Assembly (NCBI GenBank): GCA_026724425.1
Contig: JAIUCV010000118.1
Coordinates: 1,054,001-1,118,000 of the forward strand
Source of the DNA: Erythrophleum ivorense
Lineage: Eukaryota > Streptophyta > Magnoliopsida > Fabales > Fabaceae
Length of the DNA: 64,000 nt
Direction: 5' to 3'
Positions 49,100 through 61,504 of the stretch are shown piece by piece. The notes beneath the pieces were generated by a model. The model saw nothing but the letters and a program-made list of their open reading frames with translations. It was not told where the DNA came from and did no database searches. The stretch's first letter is position 1; the number at the start of each line of letters is the position of its first letter. The translations under genes and the position numbers were made by a program.

Positions 49100-51440
49100 C
49101 TTAAGCATTCTATCATGATTCATATAGGCTTTCCATAGAAAAAGCAAGGAGAATGGGACTAATTTCGCTTTGCGTTATATCTAAAAATTCATTTCGATGT
49201 CACGTGGACCTTGTGAGCTCATACTATGCCCCCTCATATTTAATTACCTTATTACAACTCATTTGTATCACAAAAACATACCTACAACTCATAGAAACCA
49301 AAAAGAGACATGGAAAATGAGTGTTCATTCTCGGTTAGAATTAGCCTCATTTTTGGGTAAATTTTGAAAAATCATAACTAAATCTAGAAAAATAGAAATC
49401 ATGCAATCTTGGTAATTATGGAAAGCTTAGGATGAAAAATATGTACAAGTCATAAAATCCCACACCCAGAGCGTTTGACAAGTAAAATTGTCTGGAGGTC
49501 GGACTGGGTCCTAATACTGTCATAGTTTACTAATATGAACTTCAAAAATGTCCAATTAATTTCAAAAAAATCCAATCTATACAAATGATACCAATCTAGA
49601 AAGATGTGGATGTCAACTAGAGAGGAAAAATATCTCCAGATCAGTTCATTAAGCCCAGACCTCAGAATTCAATGGAATAATACTTCTGGTCGGGCAAGGT
49701 TACTGATACTAGATAGAAAATTCAAAAAATCATATCTTCCTCTCTAAACCTCCAAATGAGGTGCTTTTAGTTGGCATGAGTCACTGTGATTGCCTAGTTT
49801 CTTTGCATAAAATTTCGTAGCAATTGGACATCATTTGAATCTCAAATGATAGAAAAGAATTTTGGACCAATTGAATAGTGTAGTAGACCAAATCCATAAA
49901 ATTTGCCAATTTCAAAAAATTATCAAATTTCTGTAGACCTCTAAAAATTATGATCTTTACTTTCTCAGAAAGCTCTTACTGAGACCTAATTCTATGTCAA
50001 ATTTTAGATCAATACTAACTCATTTGGCCAAAAAGTGATATAGGGTTTCATAATGGTCAAATTTGGCTCTATATAAGGTACTAAACTTGCCAATTGGTCT
50101 TCCCTTGGTGTTGGCACCTTTTGGGCAAGTCTAAAAGCATATTTAAGACTTGTTTGAGCTGCCCAAATGGGCCCAAACCTCATGCATCTCATTTTAGCCA
50201 TTCAACCCTCACTTATACACATATTCATCAAACTTTAAATTCTCATTCTATAGCCTTACATACTCAAAACATGGGCTAGTGGTCATATATCATAATCATA
50301 CATCTAAACATCACATAATAGTGTATTTACACATGTCTCAACATTCATAGTACATATACAACCTCATATACATGATGAACCATCATTATGGCTCCAAAAT
50401 AAACAAAACAAGACACAAGGTTGTCAATCTCTATTCGTCATCGTTGTTGACTCCCTTCACCATAATTGCTAGGTCCACCTAGCATGTTAGATTATTAGAG
50501 AGGAGGGGATGAGATTCAAAGAATCCTAATAGCTCATCTCCCATTCAATTACATATAATATGTGCAAAGTAAGCTTTTCAAATGCATGTATGGAAAAATG
50601 GAAGTCATGGACATTTTCAAAGCAACCTTGGCATGTGAATCAATCATACAAGACATTCAAGAGTTTCTCAAGTGTTTGGATTGGCCTCACACTTCTCCTC
50701 ATGGATTTTTGGACTTGCTTCACCCATTCTTTAAGAGCTTTGGACTCAACCATACTCTTGGGAGCCCACTTTACTTTTGGGAGACTCTTTGCTTTGTCTC
50801 ACCCAAGCTCAAGGGTTCCTAGCCCATCCTCACTAAAAGGAAGAGTTCTTGGCCTTTCCACACTTAAGCAAAATCATACAAACATCATAGACTCATTTAA
50901 AACATAACATAGCATCAAGGATCATGGCATATAAAGGCATGCTAGCATATTTTTCTTAGCTTGAAAATACACATACACACATTCTAAAACAAGCTAAACA
51001 CACATTCATGCATGAGAGAAGGTGGAGAGAGCTACCTTGCACAATTTCACACACTTTTTCCTTAGCTTTCAAGCCTCCTCTTTCAGCCACACACCCACAA
51101 TTTGGTGGAGATAGTTTCTCTTGGCCTAGATACAATTTATGGGAGCCAATTAGGTCCATGAAACATATTCTAAGGTTACATCACTTGATAAAACACTATA
51201 TTGCTCTATAGGCTCCATTATGGTCCATATTGGCACCTAATGAAGCAACACTCCTCAAATGATTTCTAAGCCTCATTCTTTCCTTTCAAATATGATTCTT
51301 GACTCCTTTTAAGCCTCTTGGAGTCATCACACCATTAAAACCAAAGGCCTAGCGTTATATTGCTTCTTTAGGTCACATTATGGAACCTAAGGCACCAAAT
51401 CAATTTCTATGAGTTCTAAATTTTTTCCAAGGCCTCCCTT

Positions 51441-54121
51441 TGTAACAACCAGAAAAAGAAAAGAAAAGAAAAGCTAAAAATTTTCGAAGGTTGAAAATTT
51501 TCTAAGTTTGCTAGCTATAGCCTAGCTATAGCGAATGTACCTGTTTGCTATAGCCTAGCTATAACGATAGTGCATTCTCGCTATAGCGAAAATGCTTCTA
51601 GCTATAGCGAGTGCAGGCATCTCATACAAAAACTAGAGCGTAGCTCGCTGTAGTGTAGGCTATAGCGAAGGCAGAGGTCTGGGACTGACACGAGCTCGCC
51701 GTAGCGAGGGTTATGGCTCACTATAGCGAGGGTTAGTCCAGAAAAGCGTAAAACGAGAGATTTTGACTTTTTAAAACTTCCAAACTCTTCCTTTCTTTGT
51801 AAACTGACCTAAGCTTCGACTAAGAGAGAGAAAAAGGCTATGGAGAGAGAGAGAGACCTAGAGAAGGAAGGAGAACAAGCAAAGAGGTAAGCAATCGTGA
51901 GATTTCCATAGCTTTTCTCCTTAGCATGGTATTCTTCTTCCCTTTGCCCTCTCTTTCTATGGTTTAGTAGTTGATTTGGGTTCGGTTCAGAGGAGAGAAA
52001 GTGAAAAATCACTCTTGAGGAAGGGTAGAGCTCATGTAGCTTTATTTCTTCTTCTTTGCTTTCCTTTTTGAGAGCTTGAGAGAGGAAGAAGAGTGAGTGG
52101 AATTCTAGAGGGAGAATCCCTAGTTTCTTACATGAGTAGTAGGGGTTTGCTTCGATGAAAAGCCCCTTTAGCTTTGTGAGTACTTATTTGAGTTATGAGA
52201 GAATAATCTCATGCTCTTTGTTGTGCTTAGGCTCAAAGGAAGCAACTCCATCTAGTTGTGAGTGTGAAATCAAGAAGGGAAAAGAGGAATTGAAAGGGAA
52301 GGCTTATGTTAGCCGATAAGGTAGCTCTCTACTCTTTCTTGTTGCATTCTTGGATGTGTAATAGTCATTGTATGCTTGTGTATGTGCTTGTATGATGAGA
52401 TATGCCATTGATGTTGCCTTGATGCATTGGTACCAATATGTTTATGATATGAATTATCTAAATTGCTCGGGTGAGGTGGTGCCGAAAGTCCCTTAAGACG
52501 GGTGAGGTGGAGCCAAAAGTCCTTAAACTAAGGGTGAGGCCAATCCAAAAGTCCTAAAACTCGGGTGAGGCTAGACCAAAAGTCCCTAGAGCCTATTCTT
52601 GGCATTGATATGATATCATGGCATGAAACACATATGTTGTGTCATTGTGACTTGTTTGCATGCTTTGACTAGTTTATATATCTTGATTGCTTCTTGAATG
52701 AGTATGAGCTATTGAGATTCCCTGAATCTCACCCCCTTCCCTCTCCCATCTTAACATCTTAGGTGGAGCTCAAGGAGAAGCAAGTGCACACCAAGGAGTC
52801 TAGTTGAGAATGCTTAGAGAAATGTGTAGTTCTTTTGTTGTAAAGAGGTGCCAGAATGAATATGCACCTATTATTTTTGGGATGTATATATATGAGCAAA
52901 TGTAAACATATGTATAAGTGATGTATGAACTGTGTAAAGAGCCAAAGTAATGAGAATGTAGAATTTGGCCCTTTTGTGGCTTACATGTGATAGTGCATTT
53001 TGTTCCGTAGCATAGTGATTTTGAACTGTATTATGACTTAGATCATTTGGGCTATTCATATATGCTATATTTATACTTTTAAACTTGCCCACGAGAAGCT
53101 AGAGCATGTGGGGGCCAAAACTGCTAATTTTGTGAGCTCTGTCAAAGTATGACTGGATGAACTCTTCTTGATATGAAATTTGGCATGCCTCTAGAGTCTA
53201 TTGAGAGCTTCTTGAGAAGCTAAAGTGGGTAATATTTGGAGGTTTAGGGAATATTTGGTGAATTGTTGAAATTTAGAAATTGTAATGGTTTGGTCATGGT
53301 ACTATGCAAAAAGTTCGAAAATGAATCAATGTCATTCATGGACCAAATGGTGTCCAATTGTTATGAAATTTTATGAGCATAAACTAGATATCCACAGTGA
53401 CTATACCAACTGGAAGCACCTCAATTGGAGGTCTGTAGAGAGAGAAACGACCTGCTGAAGTTCTTTATCAACATCAGGGAAGCTTTCCGACCTTCATTAC
53501 TGTTCCATCATTTTTCGAGGTCCAAGAGCTCCTAAACTGATCTGGACTTATTTTTCTCCTCTAGTTAACATCTTTGTCTTTCCAAATTGGTATATTTTAC
53601 CCAGATTGGATTTTTTTGGATTTAATTACGAATTTTCAAAGTTCATGACAGTGAGCTGCACCAATATCAGGGACAGCCGGACATCTAACTCTTTTTCGAG
53701 GTTAAAAATGGTCCAAACGTTGAAATTATGGCTGGGAATTATTTTTAATGTAAATTTAACATCCAAAGCTTTCCAGAGAGCTATGATTTTCTTGATTTTC
53801 ATTTTTTTAGAATTAGTTATGATTTTCCAAAATTGGAGCCAAAAATCTGACTTATGGGCTCATTTGAGAAATTACATTTTCTTGGTTTTTGGCTTCATAT
53901 CCGTGGTTTATGAGTTATTTGAGACTATGTACAAGTTTTATAAATGGTTTTTGAGTAGAGAATGTGAATGATGGGTTCACGCGACCCATGGGGCAAAATA
54001 TGACCGGTTAAACCCCAACTTAAAGTTATAAAATACCACGGTTTTAGTCATTTTCTTTGGAAATCATATGGAATCAAGCCTAGAGGGAGATGAATTGGAG
54101 TTAAGATATTATGGTATTACA
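51441..54121 (+). mobile_element. Solo long LTR, copy G (divergent subfamily), inserted in F
   Basis: 2681 bp, starting TGTAACAACCAG and ending ATTATGGTATTACA, flanked by CCCTT (51436-51440) and TCCTT (54122-54126), a duplication with one change. It resembles copy I more than the others (shared end AACTCCAATT.ATCTC / CATATGATTTCCAAAGAAAA in reverse). It keeps the family hairpin in a perfectly paired form (52713-52731), an AG|GTAAG site at 51887, and a ladder of GGTGAGG...CCAAAAGTCC(C/T)(T/A)A repeats (about 52465-52590). It also has an array of GCTATAGC near-palindromes at 51511-51735. Confidence 0.92.
51511..51735. repeat. Array of GCTATAGC-type near-palindromes near the start of LTR G
   Basis: Within 225 bp I count about nine forms of CGCTATAGCG or a one-base variant, including AGCTATAGCCTAGCTATAGC, TCGCTATAGCGA, GGCTATAGCGAAGG and CACTATAGCGAG. 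Spacing is irregular, and the stretch is visibly richer in CG than its surroundings. Confidence 0.85.
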
Positions 54122-56897
54122 TCCTTCATTTTCATTCATCAAATATGACTAAAAAATGGCCTTAGAAAAATTTAAAACTCCCCCCACCTATACAAACAAG
54201 CCTAGGCCGAGACATAGGCTTCCTTTGGGCTTCTTGGAGTTCTCTTAATTTTCTTGAAGGAAGAAGTTTGTGGGGAGCATCTTAGGTGCCTCAAGAACTC
54301 ATTTAAACTCTTACTTAGCTCTAGGAATTATCATATAAATTCAGAATTTGGAAGGAGCACTAAGAACCCTAGATTTTGCATCTTGAATCCTAATGCCTAT
54401 TTCTTGGTTTTCTTTGCATATTCTTATTCCTCTCCATCAAATACCTAAGAATCATTCTTGGTTTGGTTAAAAATTTGACTCCTTAGGGCAGAACACATGT
54501 GGGTCGAAATGGAGAAGAAGGGCCATGGAAGATATCAACCATAGGATGCATTTTTACCTTATTTCCTTGGTTAGTTTGGCTTAAATATTGATTTCTCCAA
54601 GTTCCTCTCTTCAAATCCGAACTTTCCCCTCTGTTCTTTCTTCAAAAGAGCCCTCAAAACTTCAGAAAAATCATGGCAAAAAAGAGGGAAAAAGAGGAGA
54701 AGAGATTGGTGGAGAAAAAGCATAAAAAACATACATAAAAACCTACCTTTAGCTTGGAATTTCTTCTCCTTCTCCTTCTCTCGTGGTGCACCCAAGACCC
54801 TTGCTCTCCCTTCTGAAATTATGCAAAATTTTCTGATTCTAAATGGGGAGGAAAGTGGGGCAACACATAGAGAAAAGGAGGGAAAAGTGACTTTTTCAAA
54901 TTTCCAATTTTTCCCTTCATACTTTGCATTTTTGTTTCTCCTTTGTTTTAGTTCTTTTTTGAGAACCATATTTTTTATCATAACAAATAGGTTCCCAATT
55001 TAATAAATGCCTTTGGAATCACTTAAATCGGAGCTAAAACATTTCCGAACGAATCGGTCAAAGTTTGGATCAACCAACATCGAAAAGAGTACACTGAAGG
55101 GGCTTTATCAGTCTTAGAGCTTCCCATGGTTTTTGGGGCCTCTGAGAACCCTGAGAAACTCAAAATTTCCATTTAAAAATCCCTCCTAGGTGATTTTCCA
55201 AAATTACACTTATTTACAAAAATGCCACTAGCCTTTTGGCAATTTTTTTTGAATCACGCCGACCCTCGTTTATGGGCAACTCAAGGCTCAAATCCTCATC
55301 TTTTATTATTTAAAATTTTATTCAAATTTTATTTGACCTTAAATCACTCATCTCAAGGAACTTGCTTTGAAAACTGACTCATTTCAGTATTTTACGAAAA
55401 ATTAGATGTTACAAGATAAGCTATTGGGATTATTTGAATCTCATCCCCTCCTCTCCAATGATCTAACATGCTAAGTGGACCAAGTGGATAAGGAAATAGA
55501 AGCCAACCACCTTAAAGAAGAAAGAATGACATGAAAGTGCTTAAATATTGCTACTTTAAGGCCATGCAAATGGCAAAAGATTCAATCAATGGATGTATAT
55601 GTATTATGATGTTATGAACACATGTAATTATAATAATATGTCATGAATAAGTGGAAGAATGTATTATGTGATCACTAGAATATAATTTGAACATGTTATG
55701 GCATTATAGCTTCTTGGATGGCATTATGGAAATGTGCATATGTATGGGTGAAATGGCCAAAATGAGATGCATGAGGGTTGGGATCATTTGGGTAGCTTAC
55801 ACAAATCCTAAATATGCTTTTAGACTTGCCCAAAAGGTGCCAAAGCTCAAGGAAAGCCATTTGGACATTTTGGTATCCTATATGGAGCCAAAATTGATCA
55901 TAATGGAACCCTATGTCACTTTTTGGCCAAATGAGCTCTTCTTGATATAAGATTTGGCATGAAATTAGAGCTTATTGAGAGCTTTTTGGAAATCTAAGGA
56001 ACATAATTTTTTTAGGTCCACAAAATATTTGATGAATTTTCAAAGTTGGTAAATTTTCTAGTTTTGGTCATGTTATTGTTCACTAAGGTTCGAAAATGAA
56101 ATCTATCACATAGGGCCTAAATGATGTCCAATTACCATGAAATTTTATACAAGAAAACTATATATCCCTAATGACTTGTTCCAACTAGAAGCACCTCATT
56201 TGGATGTCTAGAGAGGAAGATATGAATTTTTAAAGAATCTGTCCAGTATCAGGAATTCCACCTGACCTCAATTATTGTTTGATTAGATTTTGAGATCTAG
56301 CTGTATCTAAATCGTTATGGAGTTATTTTTTCCCTCTAGCTAACATCCACAACTTTCCATATTGGTATCATTTTCATAGTTTGGATTTTTGTGGAATTAA
56401 TTGGATATTTTTTAAATTTGATGCAGAATTCTGTGATAGCACTAGTGGATAGCCTGACCTCTGGACTATTTCGAATGTCAAAGGTCCTCTGTGTTGGATG
56501 TTATAATCTGGACATATTTTTAGCATGAGTGTAGCTTTCCAGAATGGCCAAGAATGCATGATTTTGATTTTTCTAGAATTAGTTATGATTTTCCAAAGTT
56601 AGTGATAGAATTGAGCAAAATCTGGTAGAAAATGAATATGTATATTTCATGCTTCCCTTCGAGTTCGTTGAGATGTAGGCCACTTTTGATGATGCAATTG
56701 AGTTGTAATCATGTAATTAAATATGAGGATGTGTTGTATGAGTTCATATGGTACACGTGACACTGAATGAAATTTTCATACGCGACGTAGCACAAAAATA
56801 TTCATTATTTTCGTTCTACTTTTTTGATCCTTTCATGAAATGCATAATGGGAAGCATAGATATGGCATGAAATGAGCTATAAATATATGGTGTTACA

Positions 56898-57321
56898 GAA
56901 TAGAAGTTGGAATTTGAGACTCGAGAGTTGGATTTTAAGACTCCAAAATAGTATATTGAGTTTGTGAGTGACTCCTACTAGAAGATGATCCTTGTTGATA
57001 TATCTAAATAAATTAATTTGTAAAAAACAAAAAATTTATGTAAATAAATTTCTTAAAACATGAAATCAAAATAAATTTATAAGAAAACTGCTCTTACTTG
57101 TTATAATTTATATGTTGAAGATGCTGGTTGCCCCAGATGACAAAGTGAGGGTGGGAGAGAGATAATGGAAGTGAAGATGTGAGAGGGACGAAGGAAGGGA
57201 GTATGTGAGAGAGACAAAAGAAATTTTGTGAAAGCATGAAGTACAAGATATACATATATATATATCAAATATCAAATATTAAAAATACAAACATATCAAT
57301 CTAATCAAACTCAGTGTACTA
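56898..57321. other. Non-LTR sequence between copies C and H
   Basis: AT-rich start, then a purine-rich stretch (about 57140-57230) with GTGAGAG and GAAGGAAGG-type runs. No coding motif. Together with 61053-61504 it appears to be the DNA into which H inserted, possibly a CACTA remnant. Confidence 0.45.
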
Positions 57322-60300
57322 TGTAACACCATAAATTTCTATCTCATTTCATACTATATCTATGCCTCACATCAAGCAATTCATACAAGAGGCAAAAAAA
57401 TGTATTATTTTAATGCATTTTTCAGCGTTGCATCATGTATAAAATTTTTTTTTTAGAGTCACATGGGCCATATGGACGCATACATCACATTTTTATATTT
57501 AATTATATGAATATAACTCATTTGTATCATCAAAAGTGGCCTACATCTTGTGGAAGTCAAAGGGAAGCATAAAATATATACATATATTTTCGGCCAGATT
57601 TTTCACATTTTTGTCACAAAATTTGGAAAATCATAACTAATTCTAGAAAAATCAAAATCATGCATTATTGGCTATTCTAGAAATCTACACATGTCTACTT
57701 CATGCTAAAAATATGTTCAGATCATAACATCAATCACAGAAGGCGTTTGACATTCAAAAAATTCCAGAGGTCAGGTTGTCCACTGGTGCTATCACAAAAT
57801 TTTGCAACAAATTTAAAAATATCCAATTAATTCCAAAAAAATCCAACCTATGTAAATGATACCAATCTGGAAAGCTGTAGATGTTAGCTAGAGGAAAAAA
57901 ATAACTATAGACTAGCACAGGCACATCTAGGCATCAAAAATTAATCAAACAGTACTTGAGATAAGTTGGAGTTCCTGATACTAGACAAAATTTTTAAAAA
58001 CTCATATCTCCCTCTCTAGACATCCAAATGGGGTGCTTCTAGTTGGTACAAGTCACTGGGAATGTTTAGTTTCTTTGTAGAAAATTTTATAGCAATTGGA
58101 CATCATTTGAGTCTTGTGTGATAGATTTCATTTTCGGACCTGAGTAAACAGTAACCTGACCAAAACTAGAAAATTTGCCAACTTTAAAAATTTATCAAAT
58201 ATTTTGTAGACCTCTAAAAATTATGTTTTTTAGCTTTCCAAAAATATCTCAACAAGCTCTAATTGCATGCCAAATCTCAGATCAATAAGAGCTCATTTGG
58301 ATAAAAAGTGATATAGGATTCTATTATGATCAATTTTGGCTCTATATAGGATACTAAAATGTCCAAATGGCTTTCCTTGGGGTTTGGCACCTCTTGGGCA
58401 AGTCTAAAAGCATAATTAAGACTTGTGTGAGCTACCCAGATGGTCCCAACCTTCATGTATCTCATTTTGGTTATCTCACTCATACTTATGCACATTTCCA
58501 TAATACCATTCAAAAAGCCACAAATGCCATAACATACCTAAATCACATTCTAATGGTCACATATTATATTCTCCTATTTATACATGACGTATTATCATCA
58601 TTATATATGTTCAAGAGGTCATAGACTATATACAATAATGGGTTACATCATTTGACATCAATATGGCTTTAAAGAACAAAAACTATACATGTTGATGTCA
58701 AGCTCTCATCTTCAAGGTGGTTGGCTTCTATTACCTTGCTCTCTTGATCCATCTAGCATGTTAGAACATTGGAGAGGAGGGAATGAGATTCAAAGAATCC
58801 CAATAGCTCACCTCCCATTCAATCATATATAATGGATGCAAACAAGTCTCATAAATGCATGTATGATCATGTTGACATGTGCAAACATTCAAGAGGCATT
58901 TTCATCATTTTAGAAAGTTATACATAGCATACAAAAGCTTGCCAAGCAAGTGTATTGACCTCACCCAATTTCTTATGGATGTTGGACTTGCCTCATCCAT
59001 TCTTTAAGAGATCTTGGATTTGACTATGCTCTTAGGAGTTCATCTTGCTTTTGGGAGACTCTTTGCTTTGTCTCAACTAATCTTAAGGGTTCTTGGCTCA
59101 TCCTCACCATGGCTAAGGGTTTTTGGCCTCACCACACTCGAGCAAACCCAAGCACATATCATAAATATCATATAAAAGCATATTATAACATCATGGCACC
59201 ATGGAATCAAAGTCATGCTAGAACACTTTTCATGGCTTAAAAATACACATACACACATTCAAAGACAAGCTAAGCACACACACATGCATGAGAGAATGAG
59301 GAGTGAGCTACCTTGCTAGCATTTGTACACTTTTTCCTTAAGTCTTGAATCCTCTCCCTTGACCTCACACACCCAAGAAGGTGGAGATCATTCCTTTTGA
59401 CCTAGACACATCATTTAGAAGTTAATTATATTCTTGAAGCAAGGTCTAAGGCCACACAACTTGCTTAAACACTAGCTTGGTTCATTAGTCCTCTTATGAT
59501 TCCAAGAATGCACCTAATGAAGCAACACCCATCAAATAAATTCTAGACTCTATTCTTTCCTTTCAAATATGATTCTTGACTCCTTTTAAGCCTCTTGGAG
59601 TCATCACACAATTAAAATAAAAAGCCTAACTACATGTTACTTCTTTAGGTCATATTATGGAACATAAAGCACAACTCACTTTCTATGGTTTCTAAATTTT
59701 TTCCAAGGCTTCCTCTCATATTCATTCATCATATATGACTCAAGAATGAGCTTAGAAAAAATTAAAACTCTCCCTAAGTATGCAAACCCTCTTAAGCAGA
59801 GACAATGAAGGAAATGGGCTTCCATGGACTTTGGTTTGTTTTCTTGATGGAGGAAGCACATGGGGAGACTTCTAGGGATCTTAGGAGCTCATTTAAACTC
59901 TCATTTAGATATAGGAATCAAAATATCAAATCAAATTTTGCAAGGAACATATGAAACCCTAGACTTTGCATCTTGAATTTCCATAGTTATTTGTTAATTA
60001 TCTTTGCATATTCTTAATCTCCACACCCTTTTTCCTAAAAATCACTCTTGGTTCTGCTTAAAAATCAAATCCTCTTAGGTCTTCTTAAGTGGGGCGAAAT
60101 GGTGGAGAAGCGGAGTAAGGGGTAGCAACCATAGAAGAAGAAAATACCTTGTTTTCATGGCTTTTCTCACTTGAATCTTGTCTTCTTTGAGCTCCTCTCT
60201 TCAAATCTGAATTTTTCCGTTAATTTCTCCCTTAAAACAAATTTATAAACTTCATTATAATCATAGGAAAAAAGCTCAAGAGGAGAGGAACAAGTTTGGA

Positions 60301-61047
60301 ATAAGAAGGAGCATGAAATTCCTTACCTTTTCCTTGCTTTTTCTCCTCATTTCTTCTCCTCCATGGTGTGCCTAAGAGAGCTAATGTTTTCTTTGGTTTT
60401 TGGGTAGAATGGGTTGTGCAAATGAAGGGGAGAAGAAATAAGAAACTTAAAGTGTGATCAAGAAGCTTCTACTTTCTCAAAAATTCTAATTTTACCTTTT
60501 GTTTTTGACATTTTCTTTAACTCATTTTAGCTCCTTTTTGAGAACCGTCTTTTTTCATTATGAAATTTAGGTTCCCAATTTAGTAAAATACCTTTGGAAT
60601 CACTCAAATCGAAGTTAAAACCTTCCCGAATGAATCAGTCAAAGTTCGGGTCAACTGACGTTAGAAAACATCTATCGAAGGGGTTTTAATTGTCCCCGAG
60701 CTTTTTATGGTTTTCAAGGCCTCTAAGAACCCTAGAAAACTCACAACTTTCATTTAAAAAGCCCTCCTATGTGAATTCCAAAATTTGCTCAAAATTATGA
60801 AAATGTCATTACGTTTCGTAAGTTTTTCATAAGAAATTGTTTCTTCATTCTAGCTCAATTTTTCTTTCCGTCTGAGCCTGGGATTCTTATTTTTAAGAGT
60901 CTAGAATGCTTCCCAATTTTTTTGGGACCTTAATTACATCATTTAGGGGGACTTGCTTTTGTATCCTGTGAATTTCGTTTGTTGATGGAGAAACTGTATA
61001 TTATGTTTCTTATATTTTCTCTCGTTTTCAGAGAAATGGATGTTACA
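57322..61047 (-). mobile_element. Solo long LTR, copy H, reverse
   Basis: 3726 bp on the + strand from TGTAACACCATAAATTTC to ATGGATGTTACA, flanked by a perfect TACTA duplication (57317-57321 and 61048-61052). The family order is intact without interruption, so H is the best uninterrupted reverse copy for comparison: hairpin 58784-58802, splice-donor-like site in reverse at 60146, and the conserved TCTC.TCTAAGAACCCTAGAAA block near 60715. Confidence 0.94.
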
Positions 61048-61052
61048 TACTA

Positions 61053-61504
61053 TATTTGAAACATCATATCAATACACAAATATCCATATATAATTAATAA
61101 TAAAATTATAAAAAATTAATATAAACATAAAATTTTATATATTATTATTATTATTTCAAAGATTTTGATAATAACTTTTATATGTATTAATCTCTCCTTG
61201 AAGGGCTTGAATAGCTATTTTATTTTTTTGAAATTGTAAATTATATGGGTGTAACACATTACCAACATCGAGATGTAATGGGCCAATATCTGGATGTGTT
61301 CCTTTTGGAGGAAATATAGCTCTAACATCACTTGAGTATCTATTTTTATAATCTGGTACTTTGTATTTAAAACCATATATTAAATTTCCTTCTATTTCTT
61401 GTGACATATTTCTAAGACTATAGATCATTCCTCCACTCTTTCTTCCTCCAGATACTTGCATCCAAAGATTTATTTTTTCAGATAATTTTTGTGAAGATAT
61501 TGAT
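61053..61504 (-). pseudogene. Fragment of a CACTA accessory protein (Transposase_24/TNP1-like)
   Basis: On the - strand a frame from about 61500 to 61156 reads KLSEKINLWMQVSGGRKSGG then MIYSLRNMSQEI. This matches the W.QA.GG.K.GR.YGLGS block near the C-terminal half of many plant CACTA accessory proteins. It continues Y-K-V-P-D-Y-K-N-R-Y, PPKGTHPDIGPLHLDVGNVL, Q-K-N-K-I-A-I-Q-A-L-Q-G-E and stops at 61156. No start codon lies at a sensible place, so it is probably an internal or last exon. It is AT-rich and gene-free from 61053 to 61155. Family assignment is by motif memory and moderate. Confidence 0.45.

Larger units (their letters stand above)
49028..55413 (-). mobile_element. Solo long LTR, copy F, reverse, inserted in C and interrupted by G
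   Basis: On the + strand it starts TGTAATACTATAAATTC and ends TTAGATGTTACA, flanked by AGATG (49023-49027) and AGATA (55414-55418), a target duplication with one change. Its own pieces are 49028-51440 and 54127-55413, about 3.7 kb. The terminal 36 bp are duplicated in tandem (see 49028-49099). Hairpin at 50510-50528 (reverse); the conserved splice-donor-like site reads in reverse at 54556. Confidence 0.92.
39543..56897 (+). mobile_element. Long LTR, copy C (5'-truncated), host of the LTR nest; its own DNA is in three pieces
   Basis: C's own sequence is 39543-40258, 47760-49027 and 55419-56897, about 3.46 kb. The first piece begins inside the family at TTTGAGCAAATTTTGGAATT, so about the first 240 bp are missing. 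The last piece ends ATATATGGTGTTACA. The pieces join correctly against copies A and E: piece 1 ends after the AG|GTAAG site (40181), piece 2 ends GATTGAATGAGAGATG, and piece 3 starts AGCTATTGGGATT. D and F are inserted at the two joints, each with a 5-bp duplication. C is therefore the oldest member of the nest. No 5' target duplication can be checked because of the truncation. Confidence 0.85.

Noticed and set aside
43262..56897. Reading the same-direction copies C and E (or F and H) as the two LTRs of a full-length retrotransposon
   Set aside because: Each has its own target duplication, the DNA between them is other LTRs, and no gag, pol, primer-binding site or polypurine tract lies between them.
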